NCBI RefSeq assembly: GCF_041146795.1
Contig: NC_135172.1
Span: 13,816,137 to 13,880,136, forward strand
Source of the DNA: Maylandia zebra
Taxonomy: Eukaryota > Chordata > Actinopteri > Cichliformes > Cichlidae
Length of the DNA: 64,000 bases
Direction of reading: 5' to 3'
Shown here: piece after piece, positions 1 through 12,480 of the stretch
Layout: each line of letters opens with the position of its first letter
Numbering within the stretch: position 1 is the stretch's first letter
Program-made: the position numbers and the translations under genes
The notes under the pieces: model-generated
What the model was told of the DNA's origin: nothing
Database searches by the model: none
The model's input: only the letters and a program-made list of their open reading frames with translations

Positions 1-2644
1 GTGAATCACGAGGTGTCGTTTCAGGGCGTTGTGCCGGGGGAACACTCTTTCGCAGGTCGGGCAGTAGTACGTCTTCTTTGGTTTACAAAGCTCCTGGGAG
101 CTTTGTACACTGGTAGGTTCTAGAGTGAGAATTTCTCCTCAAAATACAGAAATATCAGTGTGAAGTTGTTGCACTGCATGCACTGTGTGTGTATGGTTTC
201 CATTTATAATCAAATTATGATATTAAAGTGTGTGTAGATCTTTCTCTTATTTCAATAGTTTTCAGACATATAAAGCATAAAAAAAGGAGAAGACAGAAAA
301 TCGACTGTCTGTTACTTTTGATATCTTTCTAACAGAAGGCAAGAAGTTAAACCACAAATTAAATGAAGCTCAAAATAATATTCATATGTGTACCACAAAA
401 AGAAGGACCATCTTTCATAATGAATGTTGGTGAAGCCCAAGACATGAACATGATTTTTAGCTTCATCTTATGCAACACATGTACTGTCTGTCAGTCTTTT
501 TAATAACACTCCATCACCTGTGGGTGCCGTGCTGTGATCCTGTGTTTCAGGTCTGTGGTCTTCACTGGGATTTTCATCAGTGTTCGTCTCATTCCGGTTT
601 ATTTTCTTTGGCACGTTGTGATGTGAGACAGATGGCGTGAGCTCCAGCTCATACGACGGAGGTCTGGAGGAAGCCCCTGGTGTCCGGGAAGACTGATCTG
701 CTGAACAGGTGTTTTCAGGTTTTTGCTCCTGATCCTGTGAACACACAAAGAGCTTTAAATTCTCTTGCTTGAAAGCAGTGTTTGCTGTGAAATGGTGGGA
801 TTTTAAACATCTACAGGATGCATTTTCTCCAAACCTTGTGTTGATTTCCAAGCAGATGGTAAGGCTTGTTTCCTATATAAACAAACCCATTATTATATTA
901 CAACCACTAACAAGGTTACACAGAAAACCTGACCGTTTTCCAGAAAATCATGACTAAATAATGAATCCAGTATGACCAGTGTTGCCGTCCTCACTCTGAA
1001 CGTGGATTGTTTCTGCTCCTGGTGGCTGTTCTGTTTGTTCTGCATCTACAGCATCATGCACGGGGACCTGTTTGGTGACCGACTTGGGAGCACTCAGGCA
1101 GCCAGCACTGTAGGAATAAGAAAAGGTCATGAAAAAAAAAGTCATTTTTATTGATACAAACTTCTGGTTCAGAGCTTACCGAACATGTACAGGGGGAACG
1201 TAATCCTGATCATCGCTGTCATCATAGCAACCATCCCCTTTTGCCGTTTCCTCTTCTGATGTCGAACCATGTCCTTTGTACTCACATGGAAAACAAGTAA
1301 TTTCCTCTGTCCTGTTCATATTTTGTAAAATGCAAAATATATTATTAGACAGTTACGACCCAATAAAACACTGATGAACACAATATACGCTGCTTTATAC
1401 CCTGTTTCACATGTCAGTGCAGGCTTGCACACGCTGCTTTTCAACAAGCTGCACCCAGCATAAGTTAAATTAAAGGTGTCACGTTGTGTGCCATTTCCAT
1501 GTGGTCACAGCTTCTGAAACCTTTCCATTCAGAAATACTGTCAATAAATTAAATCATCATTTTAAAACTGTGTTTTTATTAACTGAGGTTATCTTTGTCT
1601 AATATTAAAATGTATTGATGATGCAACTCTTCAACATTTGACAAATATGTAAAATTCTCAGAAATCAGGGAGGCGGCAAATACTTTTACATGGTACTGTA
1701 AATCTTGTAGAAGTGCAACATACATTTGAGGGTTAACTATTAACACAGCTGAAACCATCGCTCTAAGTTATGGAGGCATTTATTATGTTCTTTTCTCACA
1801 GCCCACATCAGAGCGAGACCAGATCAAAAACTACTACACTGACCAAATCTGGACTAGTTTATTTGTTTAAACAGTTTCTGATTTGTAAAGAAAGGCTGCT
1901 TAAAGACACACTAACAAACTGAACAAATGTTTCAAACATCATTCGGAGCTTTAATTAAAAAGTCCAACAGTGTTTTAAAGAAAAAAAAACAAAGCAATAC
2001 AAAAAAAAATAAAAACCCTCACTGCTGTACTTTATTTGTTTTACTTTCTTTTCCGGTAACTGTTAAATCAGAAACTACCTTTGTGTGCCTATGTGCTTTG
2101 CAAGCCAGGGACCAATCACTTCCCTCTTCGCTATACCGTCTAGCTGTTGCGTCGCAAATCCTGCAGGACACACCCCCTGAGCCTAATCAGGAAACGCCCA
2201 TCTCACAGCACTCGGTCAGTGGCTGCAGCTGGACTACTACCAGATACTCATAGTTAAAACAAAACCAAACCCCTATGCTACTCAGTGACTTTAGCTTTAT
2301 GATGACGCTAACGTTAGCTTGACTACAACACGACAGTGATAGAGCACGGCGTGTTACATTTGACATCTTAGCTACCTTAAACACGATTCAAGCACAGGTA
2401 ACTACCTGTCCAGCAGAAATGTGGCGAACTCTGCATCTGTTTTGAATCCTCTCTGTTCCCGTACGTGCTTCCACCTGTGAAAAACAGCTCCAATGTTTAG
2501 TCTGTTTTTGTCTCGGGCTAACGCTTTCGTTTCAGCTCGCTGGTTGTCGGGAACCTTCTCTTTAACTGGCTCTGTTGTGTTCGCTGGCATTAGGAGAAGG
2601 GGGACGGGCGTTTCGTCGCATGCTGGAGGTTGCTCCTCAGCCAT
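1..2644 (-). CDS. C2H2 zinc-finger protein, gene A (partial, 3' end beyond window)
   Basis: Exons read on the minus strand: 2644-2406, 1311-1180, 1107-977, 872-835, 734-518 and 137 to beyond base 1; 298 residues are visible and all junctions keep frame. The first exon starts at an ATG with A at -3 and encodes an acidic stretch followed by a conserved block: NIGAVFHRW, then GFKTDAEFATFLLDR. The middle exons are low-complexity acidic/polar (DQDYVPP, VQSEDGNT). The last visible exon encodes KPKKTYYCPTC and the first C2H2 finger (C-x2-C, F, L, H-x3-H), cut by the window edge. It is a likely nuclear DNA-binding regulator, by family. Gene B downstream has the same exon plan except for one extra 75-nt exon, so the two are tandem duplicates. 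Donor sites at 976 and 834 are weak but are matched in gene B. No ortholog name can be assigned. Confidence 0.82.
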
Positions 2645-2760
2645 TGTTTGTAAACTTTTCCCGAAGATTTGGAGCTATAGCGCATGCGCAAGGTAGAGGC
2701 GGTGCGCGGCGCGTTCACGAACCGGCGTTCTTCTCGCACTGCTGGTGTTCAGAGAAACCC
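2645..2760 (-). promoter_or_regulatory. Promoter-proximal region of gene A with NRF1-like site
   Basis: A palindromic GCGCATGCGC at 2680-2689 fits the NRF1 consensus and lies about 40 bp upstream of the gene A start codon. It is followed by a GC-rich stretch containing GCGCGTTCACGA. The gene B upstream region carries the same GCGCGTTCACGA string, so the promoter was duplicated together with the gene. No TATA box is seen. The role is inferred from motif and position. Confidence 0.5.
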
Positions 2761-3970
2761 CTGGTTAGAGAAATCGACGGCAGAACAAATGGGAGCTTTC
2801 AAGGAAATAAATATACTTTCTGGGTACCGGATAACGACAGGGTATTTTAAATTAAAAAAAAGAGTACAAATTATAACTATATTGAGAGCATACTGGCCAG
2901 CAACATGGAAGTAATCATGGCTATGGATGAAAGTGCTTCCCTATGCTCTAACATAGACTCTATATTAAAAGTGGATGCAGTCACTGTGACCCCTTTCAAG
3001 ACATCAAGATGTACTGCATATTTTGAAACCTCAAGACTAGGTTTCAAAAGATCTATTTGGATAGGGTGACCATATTTTGATTTCCAAAAAAGAGGACATA
3101 AAGAACTTTAATAATACTTTTTGCTTAAAGAAAACTAACTATGTAAACAATGCCTTCTCTGTGCAGTTAATAAATGGTGAAATACAAAATGTCCCATAAG
3201 CTTTTACAAGTCAACAAGACCTGGTCAGAACCCCCTCAGGTAGGTAGATTGTGGTGTTTAAATGATGCTCACACCAGCATCCATCCTTCCATGCAAGGCA
3301 GGATGGATCCATGGTTTCTTGTTCTTTCCATCAAATTCAATCTACAATCTGAATTTCAAAGTAAAACTATTAGTCTTTTTAGTCATTTCCAGACAGTTCT
3401 CTGTAAACCCTAGGGTTAGATGTGTGGGAAAAGCCCAGTAGACCAGTTTCTGAACAAATTCGGACCAGTCTGTCTGGCACCAACAAGGACACAACATTCA
3501 AAGTCACTTAAATCACATTTCTTTCCTGATCTGATCTTCTGCAGGCCATCTTGACAAGTGTAAATGCACTAAGTTGCTGTAATGTGATTGATAAGCTAAC
3601 CTCACGTTCAGGTGTGATTGGCTGATTGTTTCCAAGGACAAAAAACAAATAACAGTGATATTTCTAGCTTCACTGGATTAAGCTTTTGGCTTAATGGCAA
3701 ATCCTTGTATCAGATCCACTAAGTCTCCAATATCTGGAATAATCAACATTAAGTTTAAGAGTTTGTTAAGACTACAATTACAAAACACACAGGAACAATT
3801 ATTAGGATTTATTGTCTTCACAGTTCTAGTCACATAACAGCAACTGTGCTTAAAAAACACATTACATTTACACTGCTTCTCCAACCACTTCAGAAATTTC
3901 TCTGTAGAGAGTTAAAGGTATATTATATAACAAAAATAATTTAATATTTTCTTATTTTTCTAAAATCCCA
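2761..3970. other. Intergenic spacer between genes A and B
   Basis: No coding exon is supported here. At about 2945-3060 there is a copy of an interspersed repeat whose hallmark is a 'catagactctatattaaa' segment followed by GTGGATGCAGTCACTGTGAC. Related copies lie at 8935-9021 (opposite strand) and 35655-35900. At 3063-3100 a segment beginning TAGGGTGACCATATTTTGAT looks like one end of a hAT-type element. The rest, including 3120-3960, shows nothing I can assign. Confidence 0.5.
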
Positions 3971-6900
3971 TTATTGATTATTTACCACTATCAGCTGTTG
4001 TTTTGGTCTCCCCAGAGGTCTTGTAGCTTTTTTGGGCTTCTTGTTATGAGTCTTCACATGTGCTTGATAACCCTGATAATAATAGAAACACTTCCCGCAC
4101 ATCTTACACGTGTACGGGTTCTCTCCAGTGTGAACTCTCAGGTGGGCTTTAAGAGTATCTGCTCTGGAGTAACGTTTACCACAGATCGAGCACAGGTGAG
4201 GTCGCTCTCCAGTGTGAGTTCTGAGGTGCAACTTTAGATAGGAAGAGCGTGAAAACGCCCTCCCACACTGATCGCAATGGTAATTCTTTTCTCCGGTGTG
4301 AGTGAGCATATGTATTTTAAGCATTTTAGCCGTAGTGCAGTGTTTCCCACAGGCGGAACAGAAGAAAAGGGAATCTCCTGAGTGGAGCCGCATGTGGATT
4401 TTAACGCCATTTTCCTGTTTGAATCTCTTGCCGCAGTCGGGACATGCGTAGGGTTTCTTGTGAGTCTCACGGTGTTCCTCTAGCTGATGTTTCTCAGGGA
4501 AGTCCATTCCACACTCCCCACACACGTGAACTGTAGCAGGCGATTCTTTAGGCTCGCTCTTCTTTTGAACTAAGGTCCACTTTGGAAGCTCACCTGTGAG
4601 GAGGAACAAATACAGTGACTGATAGATACAGATGGGCAATTAAATAAAGAAGAAACATCGTGATACACAAGAGGAGAAACTCAACGGATGCTTTCATGAG
4701 CACAACTGAATTAATCACATGACTGCTTGTGGTTAAAGTGTCCTGAGCACAGCAGGAGGTTCCTCTCACCTCTGTGAACTTTCATGTGTGTTTTGAGGTT
4801 TCCACTCTGGGTGAATCCTCTCCCACATATAAAGCATTTGAAAGGTCTTTTTCCCGAGTGAATCACAAGGTGGCGCTGCAGTGCATTGTACCGAGGGAAC
4901 ACTCTACTACAGGTCTGACACTTGTAGATCTTCTTCGGTCTGCGAAGCGCCTGCGGCGGTTTTATCTCTTCGGTCTTGTAAGCGAGGCCGGTGTGCTCAC
5001 TGGTGGATTCTGAACTCGCACCTAAAAATTCTCCTGAACAAAAATAAATACCTGAAAATAATAATATTCAGAACATTAGTGTGAGTATGGAAGGCATCGA
5101 GCACTAGCAGCAAAACTCTGTTTAGATTACTGCTGCATTAAAGAGATAAAAACATTCTTCTGATTCAATCACGCTTATATGCAAAAATCAAAACATCAAG
5201 AGATTTTTCTGCGACCTTAAAAATCTTTTATGGCCAGCAGAGGATATTTTTATGTGTCTTGTGGATCGGATCTTATAAAGAAAAAATATGACATCAAAAT
5301 AAAATAGTCTAACTTACCTGTAGGTGCTGCTTCATGATCTTGCTCCCGTGTTTCAGCTCCGTGGCCTTCCTCTGTTTTCCACTGTGAACACATGAAGTTT
5401 TAAACTGTCAGCATTTGCCTGAGCAAAGGCTCCACAGTGGAGTGGTTATCACATTTGCCCAAAAAACAAACAATGTCAGGAGGACTCACAGATCCTTTTG
5501 AGGTTGTGCATCTGGTACAAAAACTTCAACATGTAGAACTACTCGCTGTGGTGCGCTGCATGTTGAAGTTGCGGTACTTCAACATGTGGGTGTTTCCGAA
5601 AGGCACAATTCATTCTGGGTGATACATCTGGGTTTTGAACCGACATGCTCTCATATTTGCACAATACTCCAGGGTCTCCTCCCGTTAGGAGATACCCAAA
5701 CCACTTTAACTGGCTCCTTTCTATGTGGAGGAGTAGCAGTATTGAATGACCGAGCTCCTTGCCCTACCTCTAAGGAAGAGCCCAGCCAGTCTTCAAAGGA
5801 AACTCATTGTGAAATGAGTTTAAATCGACACCTATGCTTTTACTTTCAGCTCTCCCCAATCTATCTGTGAACTGGTTCCAGAGCCTGAGCTATGGACTGA
5901 GGTGAGCTTGGCTACATCTAGTTGGTATCTCACAAAAGCGCCGGCTCCTTCCCCACCAGAGAGGTGACGTGCCACGTATCAGATTTGTAAGCCAAGGATC
6001 AGAGAGCCAGGGCCTCCGCCTCTGACTGCCACAGATCACCGAACACCTATGGCCTGCTCTGTGAGTTGTGGGCCCATAAGAGGATGGACCCACATCATCC
6101 TTTTTCAGGTTGAGCAACCAAATGCTTGTCCCCAAGCCTATACCCTGAGTCTGGATCCAGGTAAGACTTCAGTAAGCCTGTCCCGGGTACCCGGTTTAAA
6201 GTATAAAATAACAGGGATTATTTTGAACCATGAATCATTCCAAACTGTTCTATGAGAGTCCAATAATAAAACTTTGGAGCTTGTAATCACTGATAATAGT
6301 GTAGGTCCCTTTAAAAAGGTCCATCCTCTGAACAGACACATTAAAAATGCTGTGCAAAGGTTTTTAATGGATGTAGTTTTTCTGTGTAGCCCTGAATCAC
6401 ACCCCGCCTCCTTAAATAGGTGCACAGCTATCAACAGTTTAAGAAGTCTTAATCTATAAGGTGTAAATTTGCTCACTTGAAGGTGTTTGTTGGCAGCATT
6501 CCTTTCCTGGTTTCCAAGCTGATGATGAGGCCTGTTTCCTGTAGGAACAAATGACACAAAAATCAGCATAACATTATAGGCACCAAGTTACAGAGAAAAT
6601 AATGACGACTTTGGTGCTTAACTTTTCTCCAGTGACTTGTGGGGATGTGTTGCCATCGTAACAAAGAAAACCTCAGGAGGATAGCACATGTCAACTTTTT
6701 TTTTTTTTGGAGAAATCCACTATCAGCGCTGTTAACAACTACAACTTCTTTAAACTACAGCATATTTAAATAAACCGATTTGCTATAGTAATATTGTTTT
6801 ACTCAATACTTCAAGCAAACATATTTTAAAAAGAAAAATTAAAGATATGTAAAAAACTTTGTCAGGTTACATTAACTCAAGGCCTACTTGCCTTTCCTGT

Positions 6901-9900
6901 GTAAAAGTGTTCAATAACATTTTTAAAATACTGGCTTGAACTCTGTCGTGAATAAAGAGGCTGAACCAACATGGCCCCAGTGTTTTTAATTCAGAAGCAG
7001 CATTACATGACAGAAAGCTGAAAATAATCCCCATTTATTGCATACTAGGACCCAGTGCACCCACTCAGCCCAGTGACTCTCTGAAACTGTAACTTCCTTC
7101 CTTTAAAGATCTGTTAAATATTCTTTTGATCTTGAGAAAACTTCACGGGGCGATCTCGATATGGCGACTTAAAAAGCTAAATTCTGACCCACTGCACGTG
7201 CTTGAAAGGCTTGTAACTCAGACTTTTTTTCATATTGTCAAAGTAACACTTATGCTAAAGTTAAAAGACAGAGTTGTCAGAGATTTACATAATCAGTGTG
7301 ATCTTCCGTTGACTTTGTTCACTGTCTTATTTCAGAGTTGCTGCCGGCAGGGATAGTAATTTCCCCATGGGGATCAATAAAGTATCCATTATTATTATTA
7401 TTATTAACTTTGAAATGACAAATTTACATTGTGGTTGCTAGGCAACAGCCAAAATGACCTGGGCACTCACATGCTAACAGCAGGTATAAGTAAGACTAGG
7501 TTTGTTTGGTGGATGCTGTACACAATATCTATCCTACAAATTGGTCCAAACAAAAACTAAGTTATCAGTGAAGACCAGGCTTCATAACGATCTGTTGATG
7601 CACCCGACCCAGAGACATTTATATAAAATCCTTCTAATCTCACACAACTGCTGCTGGTGTTTAAATCAGTCAGCAGTAAATAATGGATGCGGGATAACCA
7701 GTTTTGTCCTCACTCTGGACTTTCGTTTTTTCCATGCCCCCTGGCAGCTGCTCCATTGGCTCTGCAGTTTCATGTGAAGCGTCCCCTTTGCTGATAGACT
7801 CTGGAGCATCCGAGTGCATGTTAGTTTTACTGGCACTGCCACTGCTGGAGGAACAGGGAAGACAGTGAGAAAAATGAAACAACTTTTCATGAACCTGAAC
7901 TTTTAAATGAAGGGCTTACTGAATGTATACTGGAGGGATGTAGTCCTCATCCTTATTGTCACTGACGCCATCCTCATCCTCTGATGTTGAAACATCTTTG
8001 TCCTCGCCCGGAGAACACACCCAGTTCTCTGCACGGTCAACACTACAGCGAAGGAAAACGAACATTATTTCAATGACTTATAAGTTGATGTAAATATTGT
8101 GTGTATGGGAATTACGATGAAATTGAAGTCATCATCAAGTTTGAGGGATGACAAATAGCTTTGCAGTTTTATGCATACTTGTTTTGGACAAGTTGACTTT
8201 TCACTCATTAAAAATAAGCATTCCATTTACGGTAGTGTGAAGTTGTCCAATTACATATGAGACCTTGAAAAATACAAGACTGTATAGAAAAACTTCTGCA
8301 ATTCTGCTAATGTACTACTTTTTAAAAAACCGTAAAAGTCTGCAATTCATTCAGATTATGACTGTTTTATTGAACTTTGTCTGTCAATACAGGATCTAAC
8401 TGTACAAGGTATGCATATATGTCTGACCTAGAAATTATAATCTGTGACAACAGTATAATTAATAAAAAAAAAACAACTAATAAATACTATTAATAAAAAA
8501 AAACATATACCTTGACATTGAAACCTGAGCAGAAGGTTTTTCTGCTTCACTGAAACTCAGCTCTTCCTTTTCAAAGTCAGCATCTCTGCAGAAAATCAAT
8601 TCATGGAGGTCAAACTAAAATCCAGAAAAATTACATCTGGTTACTAATTATTTAAATAATTGCACAAAAGCATAGTATGCAAGAGCTAACTCATAACATG
8701 GAAAACAAAAACATTATAACCTCACGTTTAGGCCTGGTAAACTCTCTCTTCTCTTTTCTAAATTTTCAATCACTCAGCATTTTACTTCTTCATAGGGTGA
8801 TCACTGTCACACTACACGCTGAGGAAGGACAACTGTGTAGGAGGGATACCCACAATCCTTCACTTTGCATAGATAAATGCCCACATATGGGGTCAGTTGA
8901 TGTACTTTGAATTCTGCTTTACATAATGATGGCCAAAGCGTTAACGTTGAGGCTTCAAAATGCAATGTTCCAGAGCACTGGGTGATGTGCTTACATCCAT
9001 CTTTGATATACAGTCTATGGTTACAAACAATTACCATATTACAGATTAAGTGTGGGAAAAATATTTATTTGAATAACAAACATTTGCACAATTAATCAAA
9101 TGTATTGCGGTTAATGAAATATTTATGTGCCATTAATTTGAGTATGATGTCAACAACTCAAAAACTTTCTTAGACTTCATGATGTTTTTCCAACTTGATT
9201 CATGTTCATGTTCTTTTTCCTTTTTCCATTTATTGAAACACAACGTGAGTGCATAAGCCAGTGTACACCGGTCCCAAGCCCAGATAAAGGAGGGTTACAT
9301 CAGAAACATACAGATAATAAAGAATGAGATTTCCATACAGAGGATGCTTAGGTGAGATGGAGGGAGATGATCCACTGTGGCGACCCCTAAAGGGTGCAGC
9401 CGAAAGAAGGTCGTCTTTTTTAATGCAAAGGAGACTATTAGGGCTGGGTATCGTCACTAATTTCTAGAATCGATTCGATTCCGATTCACAAGGTCCCAAA
9501 TCGATTCGATCCTCGATTCGATTCAATTCAATTTGCATCTGGGAAATTTTGCCTCAGATAGTCAGAAACATAATTCAGATCAGTACATTTACATATTTCT
9601 GTATCTATAAAAAGGAAGCTGACACTTGCAAGACTTTATCAAAGGTGTAATCATCACAGCAGATGCCTTTGTGTCAAATTAGCTGAAGATAAAACACAGA
9701 AAAACATGAAGGTGATTTTCCTGGCTTGGGATTTTATAAAAATATTCTGCAGTACATCAAAAACGAAAGAAAACCATTAATCAACATATGATTAATGGTT
9801 AGGTTCACTCAGCTTTAGCTCAGTGAACCTATTTCTAAAGCTCATGCTGCTCTTTATTCACATCTTGTAGCTCCACATGTATGATTTGGCAGTTTTGTTT

Positions 9901-10347
9901 TGTTTTTCACACCGGATGTCCTTCCTGACACAACCCCTCACACTCACGCGCTCATCACAAACCTCAGTACTGGGAACAAGCTAGCATTAGCCCACCGCAA
10001 CATCACTCACAAGATATGCGTCATTTCAGTCAGTATGTTGTGTTTTATCTGAAGCAAAACGAAATGAAGCTGAGCTATTATTATTACCATTATATTTAGG
10101 GGTATTATTACCTGTCCAGCAGAAATGTCGCGAACTCTGCATCAGTTTTGAACCCTTTCAGTTCCCGTATCTCCCTCCACCTCTGAAAAGCGGCTCCGAT
10201 GTTTATCCTGGCTTCATCTGACACTCCCTCCTCAACGCGCTCTTTGTCTGCGAGCTTTTTTCTCTTATTCTGCTGTGCCGTGTTTGATGTTATGAGGAAC
10301 AGAGGAACGGGCTCTTCGTTTGATGTCTGAGCTTGCTCCTCAGCCAT
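3971..10347 (-). CDS. C2H2 zinc-finger protein, gene B (complete, 530 aa, 8 fingers)
   Basis: Exons on the minus strand: 10347-10112, 8585-8511, 8042-7920, 7844-7699, 6538-6477, 5381-5318, 5033-4770 and 4593-3971 (1593 nt including stop). Exon 1 carries the conserved block NIGAAFQRW ... GFKTDAEFATFLLDR, almost identical to gene A. Exons 2-6 are acidic and disordered-looking. Exon 7 encodes KPPQALRRPKK then two fingers; exon 8 encodes six more with TGEK/R-type linkers, ending in a basic tail with TRPLGRPKQQ (AT-hook-like GRPK) before the stop. In the third finger of exon 8 the usual aromatic after the second Cys is replaced (GKHCTT), and the first finger-to-finger linkers there are non-canonical. 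Family knowledge makes it a nuclear sequence-specific DNA-binding protein; its targets are unknown. KRAB, BTB and SCAN domains are absent. The model is strongly supported by phase agreement and by homology with gene A. Confidence 0.88.
7190..7400 (+). repeat. LINE 3' tail in gene B intron
   Basis: The segment ends with TTTCCCCATGGGGATCAATAAAGTATCC followed by an (ATT)n tail at about 7385-7407. This is the common 3' end of a teleost non-LTR retrotransposon, on the plus strand and so antisense to the host gene. No reverse transcriptase frame remains. The family (Rex1-like?) is a guess. Confidence 0.5.
8935..9021 (-). repeat. Interspersed repeat copy (CATAGACTGTAT type)
   Basis: On the minus strand this reads CATAGACTGTATATCAAAG followed by GATGTAAGCACATCACCC, related to segments at 2945-3060 and 35655-35900. 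It is a short teleost interspersed repeat of unknown class. Confidence 0.45.
9345..9415 (+). repeat. RTE-type LINE 3' end fragment
   Basis: The string GAGATGGAGGGAGATGATCCACTGTGGCGACCCCTAAAGG and the following GCAGCCGAAAGAAG match the end of the element at 25352-25850, which is on the other strand. Only the 3' tail is present, in an intron of gene B. Confidence 0.6.
9439..9540 (+). mobile_element. One end of a hAT-like element
   Basis: TAGGGCTGGGTATCGT followed by repeated ATCGATTCGATT motifs is a typical terminal region of teleost hAT non-autonomous elements. A matching inverted end was not found downstream before the first exon of gene B, so it is probably truncated. Confidence 0.45.
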
Positions 10348-10440
10348 TGTGTTTGCAAACTTTTCCTGACGGTGCGATTAAAGAGAGCATGCGCGGAGAA
10401 CAGGGGCAGCGGAGCGCGTTCACGATCAGCGTCTTCTTCG
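10348..10440 (-). promoter_or_regulatory. Promoter-proximal region of gene B
   Basis: GCATGCGC at 10387-10394 resembles an NRF1 half or full site, and GCGCGTTCACGA nearby is shared with the gene A upstream region. This indicates a duplicated promoter. The regulatory role is inferred. Confidence 0.4.
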
Positions 10441-10819
10441 AGTGCGATATGAATGGGTTTTTTTTCTTTTTTAAAGTTCTAATATCTTTGTAATTACATG
10501 GATTTGATGTTAAATTTATGCAGTTATGTAGTTTTGTTTTTGCATTTAGTGAACAAATTAATAACGTTAGAGAGCTAAAATTGGGCAGTTTTTCTATTAA
10601 TAAGAAGTGTATCATTATCCTGGAATGTTTTAAGCCAAATCAGAGATGGTGAGGCTGGGAATTTTTTTTAAAATTTGGTCAGCTGATATGGAATGAGTCT
10701 GTGTTTTATTTATGTAGATAAGTGTGTGTGCGTTCTCAGAATATTTATTGCATTCCTGTTACTGACAATAAGACCCCAAAAGTATAACTGTGTGGTGATT
10801 GCACTGTAAAAGTAATAAT
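10441..10819. other. Spacer upstream of gene B
   Basis: AT-rich sequence with homopolymer T/A runs; I see no gene, RNA or recognisable repeat. Confidence 0.4.
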
Positions 10820-12480
10820 CATAAAACGCAATTAGCCAATCATGTCGCCACAGCTTGCATTTAAGCATGTACACATCATGAGGAAGAAAGGCGATTTAAG
10901 TGACTTCAAACCTGGTAAGATTGTTGGGGCCAGACATACTGGTCTCAATAAAAACTACTCATCTACTGTGATTTCCCAAACAGCCATCTCTAGGGTTTAC
11001 AAAGAATGGTCAACTAAAGAGAAAATATTCAGTGACCAGCAGTTCTCTGACTGAAACTATTGTGTTGATGTCAAAGCTCAGAGGAGAATGGTCATACTGA
11101 TTCAAGCTGGTGGGAAGGCAACAGTAATTAAAATAACCACAAATTACAACCAAGGTATGCAGAAGAGCATCCCCGAACCTTGACGCACAAGGGCTACAGA
11201 AGCAGAAGACCACAATGAGTGCCAGTCCTGCCAGATAAGAGCAGGAACTGAGACTACAGTCCAAAGAGGCTTCCCAAAGTTGGACAATAGAAGACTGGGA
11301 AAATATTGCCAAGTTTAATGAGTCATAGCTTCTGTTAACTAGGGATGGGTATCGTTTAGGTTTTATCCGATACCGGTGCCAAATCGGTACTTTTGAAACG
11401 GTGCCGGTGCTCAAACGGTGCTCAAACCGGTGCTTAAAGAATGGAGAACACAAAATTGGTCCAAAAACCTCTCATGTTCAGCTGGTTTTTTGTAAAAAGA
11501 TAACAATGTTAGCCTTTTCTGCAGCTATGGGGCATATATGGTATCACTCTTGGCTGGAAGCAGTGCTTAAACAATGGAAAAAACACAAACTTTGTCCAAA
11601 AACCTCTCATGTTTAGCCGTTTCCCTCTTTTTCTTTGGTCATTTTAGCCTTTTTGGCCAGGGTGAAGGGAGTATCTGCCATCAAACAAGAAGACAGCCGC
11701 ATGTAGCTATGATGAGATTTGCTAGTTCACTACCTGCATTAATGTAATAACGTGGTGAGCCTACTCAACGTAAATTACACACAAACAACATTAAGCTACT
11801 CATGCAGAGAAGCACGGCTGCTGCTGCATCATCATCCTCATCACATCTGCTACACTGGCAGGGCTAGGGGCCAGGACTCTCCTCTTCGTGTTTTTGGGGG
11901 ATGCTGCTAAATCTGGGTCCGATAACAGGCACCACACCCGCAGTAGATGCGCTCGGTGTGAGGTCTCGCAGCAAGCTATCAAATACGGCGCATTTCTCGG
12001 CTTTTAAAAAAACGCTATGCGTCGCCATGTGTTTCATCGGATTCGAGGTGTTACCTCCTTTGACAGTATCACAGTATCAGCTTAAAGCACTTGTTGCTGC
12101 TGAGTTTGCATATTTTGCTGTGAAGTACAGCCAGACCTTTGACCGCTTCGCCGTGGGCATTTTTAATCTGTAGCTCTGCTCTAAAAGAACGAAAGTACCT
12201 GGACCCGCCTACTATCCTTGGAAACGTAAAATGATTGGCTAGAAGTGTATCACAGCTCAGGGAAAAAAAGCACCGAAAAAGCGCACCGAAATGTGCGCTG
12301 CTTTTCGGTCTGGTTACTACCGTTTATGTCAGAACCGGTGCCATCATGGCACCGGACACCGGTACCCATCCCTACTGTTAACTCATCCCTGGCTCACCCA
12401 CTGAGCCAAACCGGCACCCTGGCTGGTGGAGCTTTTGAGAGAAACCATCTGTCTAATTCGGCCTGTAGCCTGATATGAAG
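10820..12480 (+). pseudogene. Tc1-like transposase relic, split by a hAT insertion
   Basis: 10820-11339 and 12375-12480 together read as a decayed Tc1/mariner-superfamily element. Recognisable pieces include the leader 'agccaatcatg...ttaagcatgtacacatcatg', a frame with MRKKGDLSDFKPGKIVGARH, then a segment resembling SRVYKEWS. Later come pieces equivalent to the central catalytic region, ending in GGACAATAGAAGACTGG. It carries many stops, frameshifts and deletions. The middle is interrupted by the 1,035-bp hAT element at 11340-12374. Identification rests on recalled similarity to fish Tc1-like elements; no intact catalytic triad can be followed. Confidence 0.7.
11340..12374. mobile_element. 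Non-autonomous hAT-like element (1,035 bp) with perfect 8-bp TSD
   Basis: Both ends carry TAGGGATGGGTA in inverted orientation (11340- and -12374). The flanks CTGTTAAC at 11332-11339 and at 12375-12382 are identical 8-bp target-site duplications, diagnostic of hAT transposition. The terminal regions are rich in repeated ACCGGTGC/CGGTGCC motifs. The interior has no convincing transposase frame. It inserted into an already existing Tc1-like element. Confidence 0.88.

Noticed and set aside
1927-2253. A 108-codon plus-strand frame near gene A
   Set aside because: Poly-Lys from A-rich sequence, no conserved domain, and it lies in the first intron of gene A.
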